Below are positions 32,335 to 43,719 of a stretch of 64,000 nucleotides of DNA, piece after piece. Each line of letters begins with the position of its first letter. Position 1 is the stretch's first letter. The position numbers and the translations under genes are program-made. The notes below the pieces were generated by a model. The model saw only the letters and a list, made by a program, of their open reading frames with translations. It was not told the DNA's origin and did not search any database. Source of the DNA: Rhabdophis nuchalis (Eukaryota; Chordata; Lepidosauria; Squamata; Natricidae); contig CM077644.1 of NCBI GenBank assembly GCA_039707465.1, positions 198,249,962 through 198,313,961 of the forward strand, in the 5' to 3' direction.

Positions 32335-34605
32335 TCCTTTGCTGGGTACAACTTTGAGAACTAAAAAAAGCTGAGTCTGTCCAGCCCCATCAAAACTTTG
32401 ACAGTCTTCAGATACTGAGAAAGAGTTTTAGTAATATCAGTTGCTTGGTCTGAGGTACGGATGTAGATCTTATGATGATAATTAGCCCTGGGACTGCAGA
32501 TGATCTCACCTGGTTATTTCATGGAGATGTTAAAAGGTTCAAGAGAGACTTGAGTCCTGAGGAGCCACATGAGAATGGAGTATTGATCCAGACCTTTTCC
32601 TCTTTATTACCATCAACTAAAATTAGCCTTGGAAGAAAATGAATGGAAGGAAGGGAATAAGGAAGGGAGGGTGGAGTGGGGGAGGAAGGAAATCAATGTT
32701 GTATCCATCCCTTCTGAAACAGTCCAGAAGCATACCACAAACCCTGTTATTGAAAGTTTATAACAGATCAAGAAAAATAAGGATAGATGTAGCATTGCCT
32801 AGTCTGTTCAATCATAAATCATCCACAATCACAATCTATGCTACCTCGGTCCTCTACTCAGGCCTGACACTTGACTAGAAAGGGTTCAGATCATCTATTT
32901 CCTCTAAGCTGAACTTATAACTAACAATAATTTTCAACCAAATTTTCTTTTTGGGTATATATACATATATCCTGAAAATATAGTGGAGTTTTCCTATCAT
33001 CCTTCATTTAAGAACTGACATAAATATATTTATTTTTATATGCAAGTATTTCATTTTATTTAATATTTTGTTCACTTAATGTAACCAATGCAATCTTATG
33101 GATACAACTCCGTGGAGACATTTTTGTATATGGTGCTTGAGCCAAATGCTACTTTTTCATAGCAAAGTAAGAGCATAGTCCAAATGGAATCAAGAATGTT
33201 TGAAGAAAAATACACACACAATGTCTTTGACAGTCCTTGTTTTGTTTGTTTCTTTCCCTTCCCTTCCCTTTCTTTCCGTTCCTTTTCCTTTCCTTTCCTT
33301 CTTCCATACACTTCAGGTAATTCCCAATGGGACAGTTTCCCCATAATGAAAATGTAATGGCTTATTATTTTTCTTTCATGTCAACACCAGCCAAGAATAC
33401 TTGTATAAAAATTATAAAATAAAATGTAACAATTCTGTCTCCACACATTCTTTCCAGTGTATAAAGCTATCTGCAATCCAATCAAAAAGAAGTAATCCTA
33501 TTACTGATTCTAAAAAGCCTTGGTTATTATTTTCCATTGTACCAGGTTTTATGATACAGTAGAATGAGTATTCAAATATTCAACTGGTTTACCCCAACTT
33601 TGGAAGCATAGATTTTCAGAAATATTCCATCCTAAGCACTTGAAAACAATAAATTGATGAAAGGCATAGGATTCTCTTGCATTTTCCTAGCTTGCCTAGA
33701 AAAAAGTTACAATGCCAGCTTTCCATGTAGAAATATATAATATATTTCTGTGTTGCATTTTACATTTGATAGCTCGGAGTAGATTACTTTTAACAAGATG
33801 GTTGTAACTTGCTCTTCCAGCAAGGCACACTTGCCCTTAAAGAGAAGAGGAGGAGAAGAAATGTAAGAAGTGTAATAATTTCTTATGTGGATCGACAAAT
33901 ATTCCAGAGTAAACTATTCATGATGACTTCAAACATAGACGTTTACATTTTTCTAACATGGCTGCTTACCTAAAACGGCAATTTTCTCATTCTCTGCAAT
34001 CCAAAGCATCTCTGTAAGGAAAGCATGTTGTTGTATATGTACACAAAATCTTTTCTGAAGACAACATAACATACTCTCTAGGGACTGATGACATGATTTT
34101 GAAACTAATGGTGTGGTTTTAATTGGCTGTAATTCAAATGTACAACACATATTTGATGTGGGTTAATTATACAAGTAGAGACCGGTATTATCTGAATATC
34201 CCTTGGACCTTTTTTTATGGAAACTAGAATTATTTCTTCTAAGACAGGCTGTACATTTTTGTACAAATTAGTTAGATGTGCAAATAGCATTTGTAAGCAA
34301 TTCTCTAGAAGGCACATAAACTAAACATTTTAATGAACACATCTTTTTATAAAGATAATCCCAACTGGCTTTTCAAAATATACAGGGCATTCTTAAATAA
34401 TATAATTTTACATCATTACTAACCCCTTAACCTTTCTTGAAGAATGTTTAATTTGAACAAATATAATTCTTATCCCCAACGGATCACAGGCCAAATGCAA
34501 CTAGCTATACATGTTTATATCCCTTTTTATTAGTTCTTTCATTAAAAAGGGCAGCTTCCTTATACCAACTTAAACTATTGGTCTACCCAATTCAGTATTG
34601 TCTAT
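32335..34605. other. No supported gene; pyrimidine tract
   Basis: Contains a CCCTT/CTTTC-rich tract at about 33245-33305. Short frames (32639-32878, 33096-33344) are unconvincing. Rest is AT-rich unique-looking DNA. Confidence 0.5.
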
Positions 34606-34611
34606 AGATGG

Positions 34612-34870
34612 AAACTAGTCAAAGAGGAAAGCTACCCAGAATTAAGGAGAAATTTCCTGACAGTTAGAACAATTAATTAGTGGAACAACTTTCCTTCATA
34701 AGTTGTAAATGCTCTAACACTGGAAGCTTTTAAGAAGATATTGTTATTTGTCTGAAATGGTATAGGGTTTCCTGCCTAAGCAGGGAGTTGGACTAGAAGA
34801 CTTCCAAGGTTTCTTCCAACTCTTCTCTTCTCTTCTCTTCCATTCCATTCCATTCCATTCCATTTCAATC
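34612..34870 (+). mobile_element. CR1 3' end with pentanucleotide tail
   Basis: Decayed CR1 coding end (NLELRRNFLTVRTIN-like, 34640-34680) and 3' UTR (GGGAGTTGGACTAGAAGACT), followed by TCTTC and CCATT pentamers at about 34822-34866 that represent the expanded CR1 tail. Confidence 0.82.
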
Positions 34871-35076
34871 CAATAATACCTCTCCAAGATTTCAAATAAT
34901 TATACTCACCTTCTGTACTTTCTCATGTTTCTTTTTTCTTTTTTAATTTACCAATGTAAAACATTAAATTGTAAATTCTTCAGATTAGTCACCATCCTTT
35001 TCCCTGCTTAAAATTATTTGCAGAAAATGATATACCTTGTCACTGAATGAATGAAATTATGTGAATGAAGTAATCA

Positions 35077-35115
35077 TACACACACACACACATACACACA
35101 CACACACACACACAT
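35077..35115 (+). repeat. (CA)n microsatellite
   Basis: About 18 CA units with one CATA interruption. Confidence 0.9.
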
Positions 35116-35124
35116 ATCCTGAGT

Positions 35125-35250
35125 TTGTCTATCAGAAAGGTTGGCAGTTCGACAGTTCAAATCCCTAGTGCCGCATAATGGAGTGAGCTCCCGTTACTTG
35201 TCCCAGCTTCTGCCAACCTAGCAGTTCAAAAAATGCAAGTAGAAAAATAG
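35125..35250 (+). mobile_element. tRNA-derived SINE fragment
   Basis: GGCAGTTCGACAGTTCAAAT (B-box-like), GCCGCATAATGGAGTGAGCT, CCCGTTACTTGTCCCAGCTT and CTGCCAACCTAGCAGTTCAA form the body of a widespread squamate SINE (recalled, not searched). The head is cut by the CA repeat. Confidence 0.6.
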
Positions 35251-35261
35251 GAACCACGTTT

Positions 35262-35361
35262 GGATATTTCAGCAAGTTTAAGTTGTGTGGACTTCATGGC
35301 TGACTTGGGAATTCTGGGAGTTAAAGTCCACACATAATAGTTGAGTTTGAGAAGCACTGAT
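35262..35361. mobile_element. hAT MITE relic
   Basis: Palindromic arrangement of TGTGTGGACTTCATGGC and GGGAGTTAAAGTCCACACAT, ending GAGAAGCACTG (complement CAGTGCTTCTC). Same arm family as the MITE at 10.8 kb. No clear duplication. Confidence 0.55.
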
Positions 35362-35369
35362 TTGAAGAC

Positions 35370-36740
35370 TACAATAACTACAATAACCACAGAAACATTA
35401 CAACTAATGTATATATTATAACATATTTGTAAGGAAACCTCCTTGCACCAAATAATCACACAGCTACAAAAGAGCTACAAAGAATTCCTTGCATTTATTC
35501 AAAACATGCAGTACTTTCTTTTCACACATACAAGGAAACACATAATATATGACTGTTAGATGAAGAAAGGAAACATGAAGCAGTCATCAACTGCTAAATC
35601 TCTTTTGGTACACTAAAATAAAATTATTGTATATTTTTTCTCAGACACAACTCTGCTTATATATGTACGTTTATGATTTAAAATTTATGACAAAGTTTCA
35701 AATAATTGCACTGTATATTAAAGAAAGATCAATAAGAGGCAGCTTTTGTACTTTAGATATGCATATGATCTATAATTTAAACCTTTTTTGTGTATATTCA
35801 GTTGCTGTCCTTGTCACTAATTGTGTAAAATTCAAGTCAATTCTTCTTCTTCCATGTAATTTGCAACCTGGTTGTTTCTCAAAACTTTCTTTTTCTTGCA
35901 ATGAAGAATTCTATATTCATTCAAAATTCAAAGTTCAAAATTCTATTCTACTGTGTTCCATTGAGGACCTCCCAACATTATATGAAGAGAGTAATACAAT
36001 TACTTTTTAATGTTCTCCTCAATACTGTGTGCATGTGATATTTGAGTGACAGTAGAAAATAATTTCTAAATTATGAAGAAATGCTTAAAATATCTTCTGT
36101 TCAGCATAGTCCTATGATGTCTGTAACATGCAAGACATTTTCCCCTGAATTAGTCTGGAAAAGAACAGAAGTTGTCAAATATAAAAGGAAAATTATCACA
36201 GGATGATCTTACTTTAATGTCAATTTCATCTTTAGTATGGTTTTGGAAGATTACAAGTAACCTGAGTTTTTACACATCTTAAATAGATCAATGTTGGCAA
36301 GCAGTGGGTTCCTGTGATAATTATGGCTTGTGTACAGCATCTTAATGGCAAAACACAGATAAAACCATTCTGTGGTAGGATTCATTATCATGCAGTATGT
36401 AGAGGAAGATAGCTAAGGGCTTGTTGGTAAATATGCTAATTTACACTAAAGGATTTATTAGTATCTTGTAAAATATCTAAAGTTTATCTTTTAAAAAGTC
36501 CTTTTACTGGCATGGAAAGTTGAAATAATATTTGCTCCTGGTTATATATAAGCAGCATTAGAATAAAATAAACAAGTTCAAAAAAATTACCTGGGGAAAG
36601 GCAAGTGGGAGATATTGTCTTTGGCTCTTGATTGATTGTTATCTAGAAAGAGCAGGATCACTGTCTAAGAATTCTCTAGGACTTTGGATCAGCAGATGAT
36701 AACTATGGTTAGGAAAATGTCTAAGGAGACTCTCAGTCAT
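35370..36740. other. No supported feature
   Basis: AT-rich. The 127-codon frame at 35627-36010 has no domain, starts in AT-rich sequence and is best treated as chance. Confidence 0.5.
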
Positions 36741-36753
36741 CCAGGTCATGGTT

Positions 36754-36880
36754 GTCCCAAAGGTGTTTTTTTCAAGATGCAACTGGACTTTCTGAAGAAG
36801 CTTCTTGGATGAGAAGTGAAACATCTTCAAAAAAAAATCAGAAAGTCCAGTTGTCTCTTGAAAAAAAGCACCTTTGGGAC
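36754..36880. repeat. Long inverted repeat with hammerhead-like loop
   Basis: Arms at about 36754-36795 and 36838-36880 pair over most of their length (GTCCCAAAGGTG..CAACTGGACTTTCTGA against TCAGAAAGTCCAGTTG..CACCTTTGGGAC). The loop contains CTGAAGA (36792-36798), a CTTCTT/GAGAAG stem and GAAACATC (36818-36825). This resembles a decayed hammerhead core (CTGANGA ... GAAACGTC) as found near ends of Penelope-like elements, but the CTGA is engaged in the long stem and stem I is unclear. Confidence 0.5.
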
Positions 36881-36884
36881 ATAT

Positions 36885-37499
36885 GGATAGGAGAGCCTTT
36901 GTCCAGCTTTAATTAGTATATTAGTTGTAGACCTACTAAAAACTGGATGCACTTAAGGTTCACATTCTTACCCCTTTGCAGTTAGACTATGGAAATTTGC
37001 TTTACATAAATTGCCCATGACTATCTGAAAAAATTAGCATATATAAAATGGAGCTATCTACTTATTTATGGAGGAATCACAGAAAACCATTGTTGTGGGA
37101 GCTTCATTGGTTACTGGTTTGTTTTTGAATGCATTTCAAGACATGAGTTCTCACCTATAAATCCAAGTACAGCTTTTTAAGTAACTTACAGGTTGCCTGT
37201 CATAAGGGCTGCCCACTCATCTGGGTGAACATACTTATTGAAGGTGTCCCCTGTCTAGGGATATGTAAAAGGGGCATGGAGGCATGAATTCTCAGTAGCT
37301 GGAACAATTTACCTCCAAGGTAAGGAGTACCCAATCTTCTTATCAACTTGAGGGAAATGAGTAAAGTGTGGCTTTTACAGAACAGATGCAGAAATTAAGC
37401 AGTCAGAGTAAAAGATATGCAATTAAGGAGATATTATATGGCATTATAGTTGTTTTTATGGTATTATTGCATTGTACTTTGTACAGTTTCTAGAGGCTT
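36885..37499. other. No supported feature
   Basis: Unique-looking sequence between an inverted repeat and an L1 insertion. Confidence 0.5.
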
Positions 37500-37504
37500 T
37501 AAAT

Positions 37505-37960
37505 TCAAGTGACTAGACTTATATTTGTTTTAATCGGCCAACTTCCAAGTGTCTTCCCCAAGAAGGATATATCCGGAATCAATATTTTAACAAATTTATT
37601 CCAAATTTTACTCAATCCCTTTAACCAATAACTGTTAATTGCCTTTTTTGTTTTTATTTTATCTAAAAACAATGTAGGGCCAAATCTCTTAATATCCTTT
37701 AACTCTAGATCTCCCCAATGTCCGTCTCCTCCTTTAAGTATTTTTATTACAGTTCGAATATTATAGGCCCTATAATAATTAAGTAGATTGGGAATTCCCA
37801 ATCCACCTTCCTTTTGATTTTGATACCACATTTTCTTCATTAATCTAGGTCTTTTCCCACCATTGCAAAATTTATCTAATTTCTTCTGATATCCTTCCAT
37901 ATCGTTCTCTGTCAAATTTAATGGTAGCATCTCAAATAAAAAATTAAACTTTGGTAACAA
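37505..37960 (-). pseudogene. L1 ORF2 fragment, inverted 5' segment
   Basis: Minus-strand frame beginning LPKFNFLFEMLPLNLTEND, then FCNGGKRPRLMKKMWYQ and QKEGGLGIPNLLNYYRAYNI, which is the post-RT region of L1 ORF2 (pattern LPKF.FLF..LP, GGLG.PN...YY.A). Its last codons run through the target duplication, so only 37516-37960 is L1. Not functional by itself. Confidence 0.88.
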
Positions 37961-39052
37961 CGTCGAGATAAAGTAGTTGAGGATGAAAATATAGGAAGTA
38001 TAGTAAATTGGTTAAGAGCATTAGAAATTGAGAGCAGAAAAAAAGAAATAATTGAAAAATTGGAGTTGAATTGGTTTGAAAAAATACAGGTAGAAAAATG
38101 GTCTACGGAAGTAAGAGGAACATGTAAAATAGGCAGAAGTAAAACTGAATTTGAAAGTTTAGTATCTCAAATTATCAAGGATGAAATTGGGTTAAAGGGA
38201 CTCATTAGTAAGATATATAAGATTATAAACTTTGATGGAAATCCACAAATGGTAATGAAGACGAATTGGGAGGAAGAACAAGATTAAAATATTAGACTCG
38301 GATTGGAATGTGAATTGGAAAAGTCGAATTATGAGGATTATGTCTATAAGGATTAAAGAGCACAACTTTAAGGTTGTTTGGAAATGGTATTGGACTCCAC
38401 TAAGGTTATCATTGATAGACAAAAAAATTAGTAATAAATGTTGGAGATGTAATATGGAAGTGGGAACTTATGAACATATGTGGTGTAAATGTGAAAAAAT
38501 TAAAAAGTTTTGGCAACAATTGGAGGAAATGATGTTTGAAATGATGAAGAAAAGAATAACTTTGAGATCAGAAACTATATTATTACTGATAATTAAGGAA
38601 TTAGAATTAACAAAATATGAGAAAGAACTGATTAGAATTATGATTATAATGGGTAGAATTATAATAGCAAGATACTGGAAAATAGAGGTAAATATTAAAA
38701 TAGAAGAATGGTATTGTGAAATGTGGAAATTAGCCTTAAATGATAAAATGACTTGTGATATTAAATTCAGAGAGGGGGTCTATAAAAAAGACATTTTCTG
38801 GAAGACTTGGAACCCATTTGTGGACTATGCACTTGGAACTTTGGATGCCTCGACACCTGTACCCAGGGAACGCGGATTTTGGAGATCTTAAAGACAATTG
38901 AAGATATCCAAAGAACCAACTCTTCCTTTCGTTTTGTATAGCACCGGGTGGATTATTGATTATTGTTTTTAAAAAAAAGTAAATTTTATGTGTAGATGTA
39001 TAATTTGTGGAAAATTATAATAAAAAAATAAAAAATAAAAAATAAAAAAAAA
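37516..39052 (+). mobile_element. L1 LINE with 5' inversion (twin priming)
   Basis: Flanked by a perfect 16-bp duplication TAAATTCAAGTGACTA at 37500-37515 and 39053-39068. The 3' part (about 37963-39052, plus strand) encodes the end of L1 ORF2 and finishes in an A-rich tail of AAAAAT repeats. The 5' part (37516-about 37962) encodes an upstream portion of the same ORF2 on the opposite strand. Opposite orientation of the two segments between one pair of duplications is the hallmark of twin-primed L1 insertion. The good frames and perfect duplication indicate a fairly recent event. Confidence 0.93.
37963..38891 (+). pseudogene. L1 ORF2 C-terminal part, 3' segment
   Basis: Two frames separated by an indel near 38280 (38060-38287 and 38310-38891; the former extends back to about 37975). 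The second has the L1 C-terminal domain: HNFKVVWKWYWTPLRLS, then the cysteine-rich motif CWRC-x8-H-x4-C (CWRCNMEVGTYEHMWCKC) and IKKFWQQLEEM. Stop at 38891, then a short 3' UTR and A-rich tail. Confidence 0.9.
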
Positions 39053-39069
39053 TAAATTCAAGTGACTAA

Positions 39070-39888
39070 TAAACTGAAATAAATATATAAATAGTTTCAA
39101 AAGAAAATTCTGGACATGTAGACTTTTCTATACCCATATTGAGTGTGAAGCTCATGTTACTGACTGCCACACAATCATATATCTGTAAAATTAGGGCTTG
39201 CAAGCGTACCAGTGTTTCCAACATAATCTTCACACTGACATATGCCTAGGAATACAGAATATTAAAATTCACACTTGCCTCATTCCCATAGCATATCTGA
39301 GTGGACAGCGTATATCCACACGCAGCCATCTAGTCTATTCGATCCACAGAAGTATCACTGGTACACTCTGTTGCTATTTCCCTTTTTACAAAAAACAGAA
39401 AGCCCTTGCAGAACATTGCATTATTCCTTTCAAAACTTTATTAAATTGAATTATTTGGAACTAAGAGAGAATAAATGTTTCATTAAGGATTAATTACTAT
39501 GGCTGGTAGCTTGGAGCTTTCCATGTAAAGTGAAGCACTGCCATAAACTTTACTAACCCTGACGACTCTGTGAGAAATTGTTGAGCTCTGAAGAAAATAG
39601 AAAATTATCAACTTTGAACACTTCCATTCAGCTTCCCATTATGTTATTTTTCAAGCAAATATTTTAGACTCCCTGGTTCATTTGTTTGGCATTGGGTGCT
39701 GCCAGGGCATAAGTCTTGATAACCCAAGTCAATTTATTTATACATTTCCTAGGCAACACAAATTATAATACTCATATTAGGCACTTCCTCCATAACAAAT
39801 CTACATTTTAAAATGTATTTACATGCATTTCTTGTACATTATTCGTTTTCTTTGTACTGAATAATTGCATCAATATTCTATTGATATT
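39070..39888. other. No supported feature
   Basis: Unique-looking AT-rich DNA between an L1 and a SINE. Confidence 0.5.
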
Positions 39889-39889
39889 G

Positions 39890-40102
39890 AGAGCCATGGT
39901 AGAACAGTGGTTAGAATTCAGAACTGCAGGGCTAATTCACTGCTCACGCTAGTTCATTCTGAGTGTCTCACGGTTGACTCAGTATTCTATCCTTTCGAGG
40001 TCTGTAAAATAGGGACCTGGATTGTTGGGGGCAATATGCTAACTCTGTAAACCACTTTAAAAGGGCTGTAAAGCAGTTTACTAGTGCTATTGCTATTGCT
40101 GT
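39890..40102 (+). mobile_element. tRNA-derived SINE (squamate type)
   Basis: Head GAGCCATGGTAGAACAGTGG-TTAGAATTC (A-box-like), body CACGGTTGACTCAGTATTCT, AGGTCTGTAAAATAGGGACC, GGATTGTTGGGGGCAATATG, and tail GGGCTGTAAAGCAG..GTGCTATTGCTATTGCT. Same family as 168-380 (inverted) and 46360-46600. Confidence 0.8.
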
Positions 40103-40104
40103 GC

Positions 40105-40755
40105 TGCCTGTCCATAAACAAGCTTTCGGACTTGGTTCTTCCCCTAGGTTTTTGGTTTAGGATTAGAACACATGGGTTAGGCATTCTAAAACAAATACAA
40201 AATTGGCTATGTCATACTGCAGATCATCCCATTATCAACCCAGTGTTATTTATTATTGGATCCTTCTTTGTTCTCACTACATCTAATTTCAAATGTGTCT
40301 AATAGACTTCTGTCAAATTGGGTTCATTGGGAACCCTCATTCAGTTAATCACAGCTTAATCCAAGTTAGGTTTTAGCTAAACATAGAGAATAGCATCTCA
40401 ATCTATCTGAGAACATCAGCTATTTCACAGTCATTCTCCTTACCTATAGATGCACTTTTTGCATTTACAGGTTTTCACTCTATAATCTCAACATGGCTAT
40501 GGTGGAAGGAGATTACTGGAGTACCACATCACACATGCATGTTAATTTACTTAAAATTGAAAGTGTACATAAAAATGGTTTACCCAGCAGCACTGCATGG
40601 CATCAGCCAGAAATCAGATACTCATAAACATTGGATATATAAGCCTTCATGTTGAGCAGAAGCAATAAAGAGATAAATAGAAGTTTATTTTTAAACTGTG
40701 TGGAGGAAATTAAGTATTTGAGATTGTACTGCAATTATGTTATTGGAACCTTGTA
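40105..40755. other. No supported feature
   Basis: AT-rich sequence upstream of the large L2-type insertion. Confidence 0.5.
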
Positions 40756-40761
40756 ACTCAG

Positions 40762-42918
40762 GTGTTCACTTTGGAGAGAGGAATTGTAGTCATGGGGGAC
40801 TTTAATCTGCCATCGTTGGGCGAATCATCCGAGGCAGCTCGGGAGTTCATGGCCTCCATGACGGTCATGGACCTGACCCAACTAATTCAAGGCCCCACCC
40901 ACGAGGGTGGACATACGCCGGATCTCATCTTTGTCTCGGGCCAATGGAAGAGTGATCTGGGTATAGGGGATATAGTCATCACACCCTTGTCATGGTCAGA
41001 CCACTCACTTCTCCGACTCGACCTTCCGACCGCTACTCCCCGTCGCGGGGAGGCGGAACCAGAACTTCCTATCTGGTTTCGCCCCAGGCGCCTGATGGAC
41101 CCTGTTGGGTTCCAGACGGCGCTTGGGCCACTTCCTGTACCCCTGACCCACGCCCCGATGGAGGACCTCGTGGCCGCATGGAATACTGCGACCACGGGAG
41201 CCTTGGATCGGGTCGCGCCCTTGCGGCCTCTCTTGCGGCGCCGAGCCGCCCCGGCTCCTTGGTTCACCGAGGAGCTGAGGGCGATGAAACGCTGCAAGAG
41301 ATGCCTAGAGGGAAGATGGAGGGCTACTCGCTCCGAATCTGACCGGACACAGGTAAGAGCCCATTTACGGACTTACATTGTGGCGCTGAGAGTGGCCAAA
41401 CGCCATCATTGCGCCACTCTCATAGCATCCGCAGAAAACCACCCTGCCGCCCTGTTTAGGGTGACCCGTTCCCTCCTGCAACAGAGGGTGCGGGAAGCCC
41501 CGCTACAGGGTAGAGCAGAGGAATTTGTGACTTTTCTGCAGGACAAAACCGCTCAGATACGGAACGAGTTAGCCCCCATTCGTGGCCCAGTGGGATGCCA
41601 CGAGGCTGATCTTGTTTGGGAGGAATTTGACTCCGTTGCTTCCGAGGATATGGACAGGTTACGTGGACGACTGCGAGCCACCACATGTTTATTGGACCCG
41701 TGTCCCTCCTGGCTTGTACTGGCATCCTGGGAGGTGACACGAGGCTGGCTCCAAGAGGTTGTCAACGCTTCTTTAAGTGAGGGTTCCTTGCCTGCTTCCC
41801 TAAAAGAGGCCATGGTGAGGCCCCTCCTTAAGAAGCCCTCTTTGGACCCAGCTCTTTTAACCAACTATCGTCCCGTCTCCAACCTTCCCTTTCTGGCGAA
41901 GGTTGTTGAGAGTGTGGTGGCACAACAGTTTCCCCGTCACCTGGAGGAAGTTGATTATCTAGACCCGCGCCAGTCCGGCTTTCGGCCCGGGCATAGCACC
42001 GAGACGGCATTGGTCGCGTTGGTGGATGATCTCTGGAGGGCCAGAGATGGGGGTTGTTCCTCCATCCTGGTCCTATTAGACCTCTCGGCGGCTTTCGATA
42101 CCATCGACCATGGTATCCTATTGCATCGGCTGGGGGGGTTGGGAGTGGGAGGCACCGTTTTACAGTGGTTCTCCTCCTACCTCTCTGGCCGATCGCAATT
42201 TGTGTTGGCAGGAGAGCAGAGGTCGACCCCGAGACCCCTCACATGTGGGGTGCCTCAGGGGTCGGTCCTCTCGCCTCTCTTGTTTAATGCATACATGAAG
42301 CCGCTGGGTGAGATCATCCGTGGTTTCGGGGTAGAGTACCATCTCTACGCTGATGATACTCAGCTGTATATATCTACCCCAAACCACCCCAACGATGCCA
42401 TAGCGGTGATGTGCCAGTGCCTGGAAGCCGTGCGGATCTGGATGGGAAGTAACGGACTCAGGCTCAACCCGACCAAGACCGAGTGGCTGTGGTTTCCGGC
42501 TGCCCGATTCAACCAGCTTTCTCCAACGCTGGCCATAGGGGGCGAACATCTTGCCCCTGTGGATGGGGCGCGCAATTTGGGAGTCCTCCTGGATACCCGG
42601 CTGTCTATGGAAGAGCAAGTGACAGCCGTGGCCAGGAGGGCGTTTTACCAGGTTCGCCTGGTTCGCCAATTGCGCCCCCTATTGGATCGGGACGCCCTTC
42701 GCACAGTCACTCATGCCCTCGTGACATCCCGACTGGACTACTGTAACTCTCTCTACATGGGGCTCCCCTTGAGGTGCACCCGGAGGCTTCAGTTAGTTCA
42801 GAATGCAGCCGCGCGAGCAATTATGGGAACCACTAGGTTTAACACCGCTCTTGCGCGAGCTGCACTGGCTGCCTGTCGTCTTCCGGGTGCGCTTCAAGGT
42901 GTTAGTTATCATCTTTAA
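40762..42918 (+). pseudogene. L2 endonuclease/reverse transcriptase, frame-shifted near C-terminus
   Basis: About 718 codons: VVMGDFNLPSLG at residues 10-21 and SWSDHSLLRLDL near 78 are the last two catalytic blocks of an APE-type endonuclease (D, N; then DH). A linker follows, then [53 protein letters not shown] (about 439), GVPQGSVLSPLLFN, YADDTQLY (about 528). The natural frame is lost near 42840, where a short deletion replaces the SHITP-type codons; the true C-terminus continues in the frame 42803-43186. The start is a truncation edge, not a real initiator. Confidence 0.92.
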
Positions 42919-43186
42919 AGCGCTCCATGGCTCGGGACCTAGCTACCTGCGGGATCGGATCCTGCCTCACACATCCTCACGGCCGATTCGCTCCCACAGA
43001 GAGGGACTTCTCCTGGTGCCGTCCACTAGACTTTGTCAGCGGGCGACGCCCAGGGGAAGGGCTCTCTCTGTGGCGGGCCCGACCCTCTGGAACGACCTTC
43101 CCCCCGATATTAGAACGACCACGGACCTCCGCTCCTTCCGCCTGAAACTAAAGACACATCTTTTCCGCCTGGCCGGCCTAGGGTAG
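42843..43186 (+). pseudogene. L2 RT C-terminal end after frameshift
   Basis: LTPLLRELHWLPVVFRVRFK, KALHGSGPSYLRDRILPH, SHREGLLLVPSTRLCQ and LWNDLPPDIRTTTDLRSF ending HLFRLAGLG at the natural stop. It continues the preceding frame after an indel and would restore the family's usual C-terminus. Confidence 0.9.
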
Positions 43187-43479
43187 TCTCTCTCTCTATG
43201 GGTTTTTTAATTGTTTATTTATATTTAGTGGGGATTTTTAGTTAATGGGATTTTAGCACAGGAATTAGTTTAATCTGTTTTAAATTGTATGTATTTTGTA
43301 TATTTATTGTTTTTATTCTCCCTGTGCACCGCCCCGAGTCCCTGTGGGGAGAGGGAGCGGTTAATAAATTCGACTTTATTATTATTATTATTTATTAATT
43401 GCTGAGGTTGTAAAACTATGCCAGGTTATGGCTATTCTATGATTTTGATTCTCTCATATTTTAATTGTTAAGCAATTTG

Positions 43480-43718
43480 TTCAATTTATTCAGCTTGCAA
43501 GCCAATCTTGACTCTTGGTGGAGGAGAACCTACAGTTTTCTTGGCAACGATTTTTCAAAGTGATTTTCAGAAATGGTTTGCCATTGCATCCTTCTTTGGG
43601 TTGACAGAGGTGACTGGTTCAAGGTCCCCCAACTTTCTCTGGGCCTAAAGTGAAAGGTAACTCATGGTTTTCTTGTTTCTAGCCTGATGCCTTAACTAGA
43701 TCAAACTGGCTCTGTATA
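43480..43718 (-). mobile_element. tRNA-derived SINE, minus strand
   Basis: On the minus strand the head is GAGCCAGTTTGATCTAGTTA-AGGCATCAGG (tRNA-like, decayed A box) with CATGAGTT at the B-box position, and the body runs through TCACCTCTGTCAACCC, TGGCAAACCATTTCTGAA and AAAACTGTAGG. Recognised as a common squamate tRNA SINE. Confidence 0.7.
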
Positions 43719-43719
43719 T

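Larger units (their letters stand above)
40757..43393 (+). mobile_element. L2-type LINE, longest copy in window
   Basis: GC-rich 2.6-kb insertion in AT-rich DNA. It starts within the endonuclease domain, spans the complete RT and C-terminal region, and ends with the CACCGCCCCGAGTCCCTGTG..GGGAGCGG hairpin, TTAATAAATTCGAC and ATT repeats. Only one coding frameshift is seen. No clear target duplication. Confidence 0.93.

Noticed and set aside
35627..36010. 127-codon frame
   Set aside because: AT-rich composition, no recognisable motif, no homologous repeat; likely chance.
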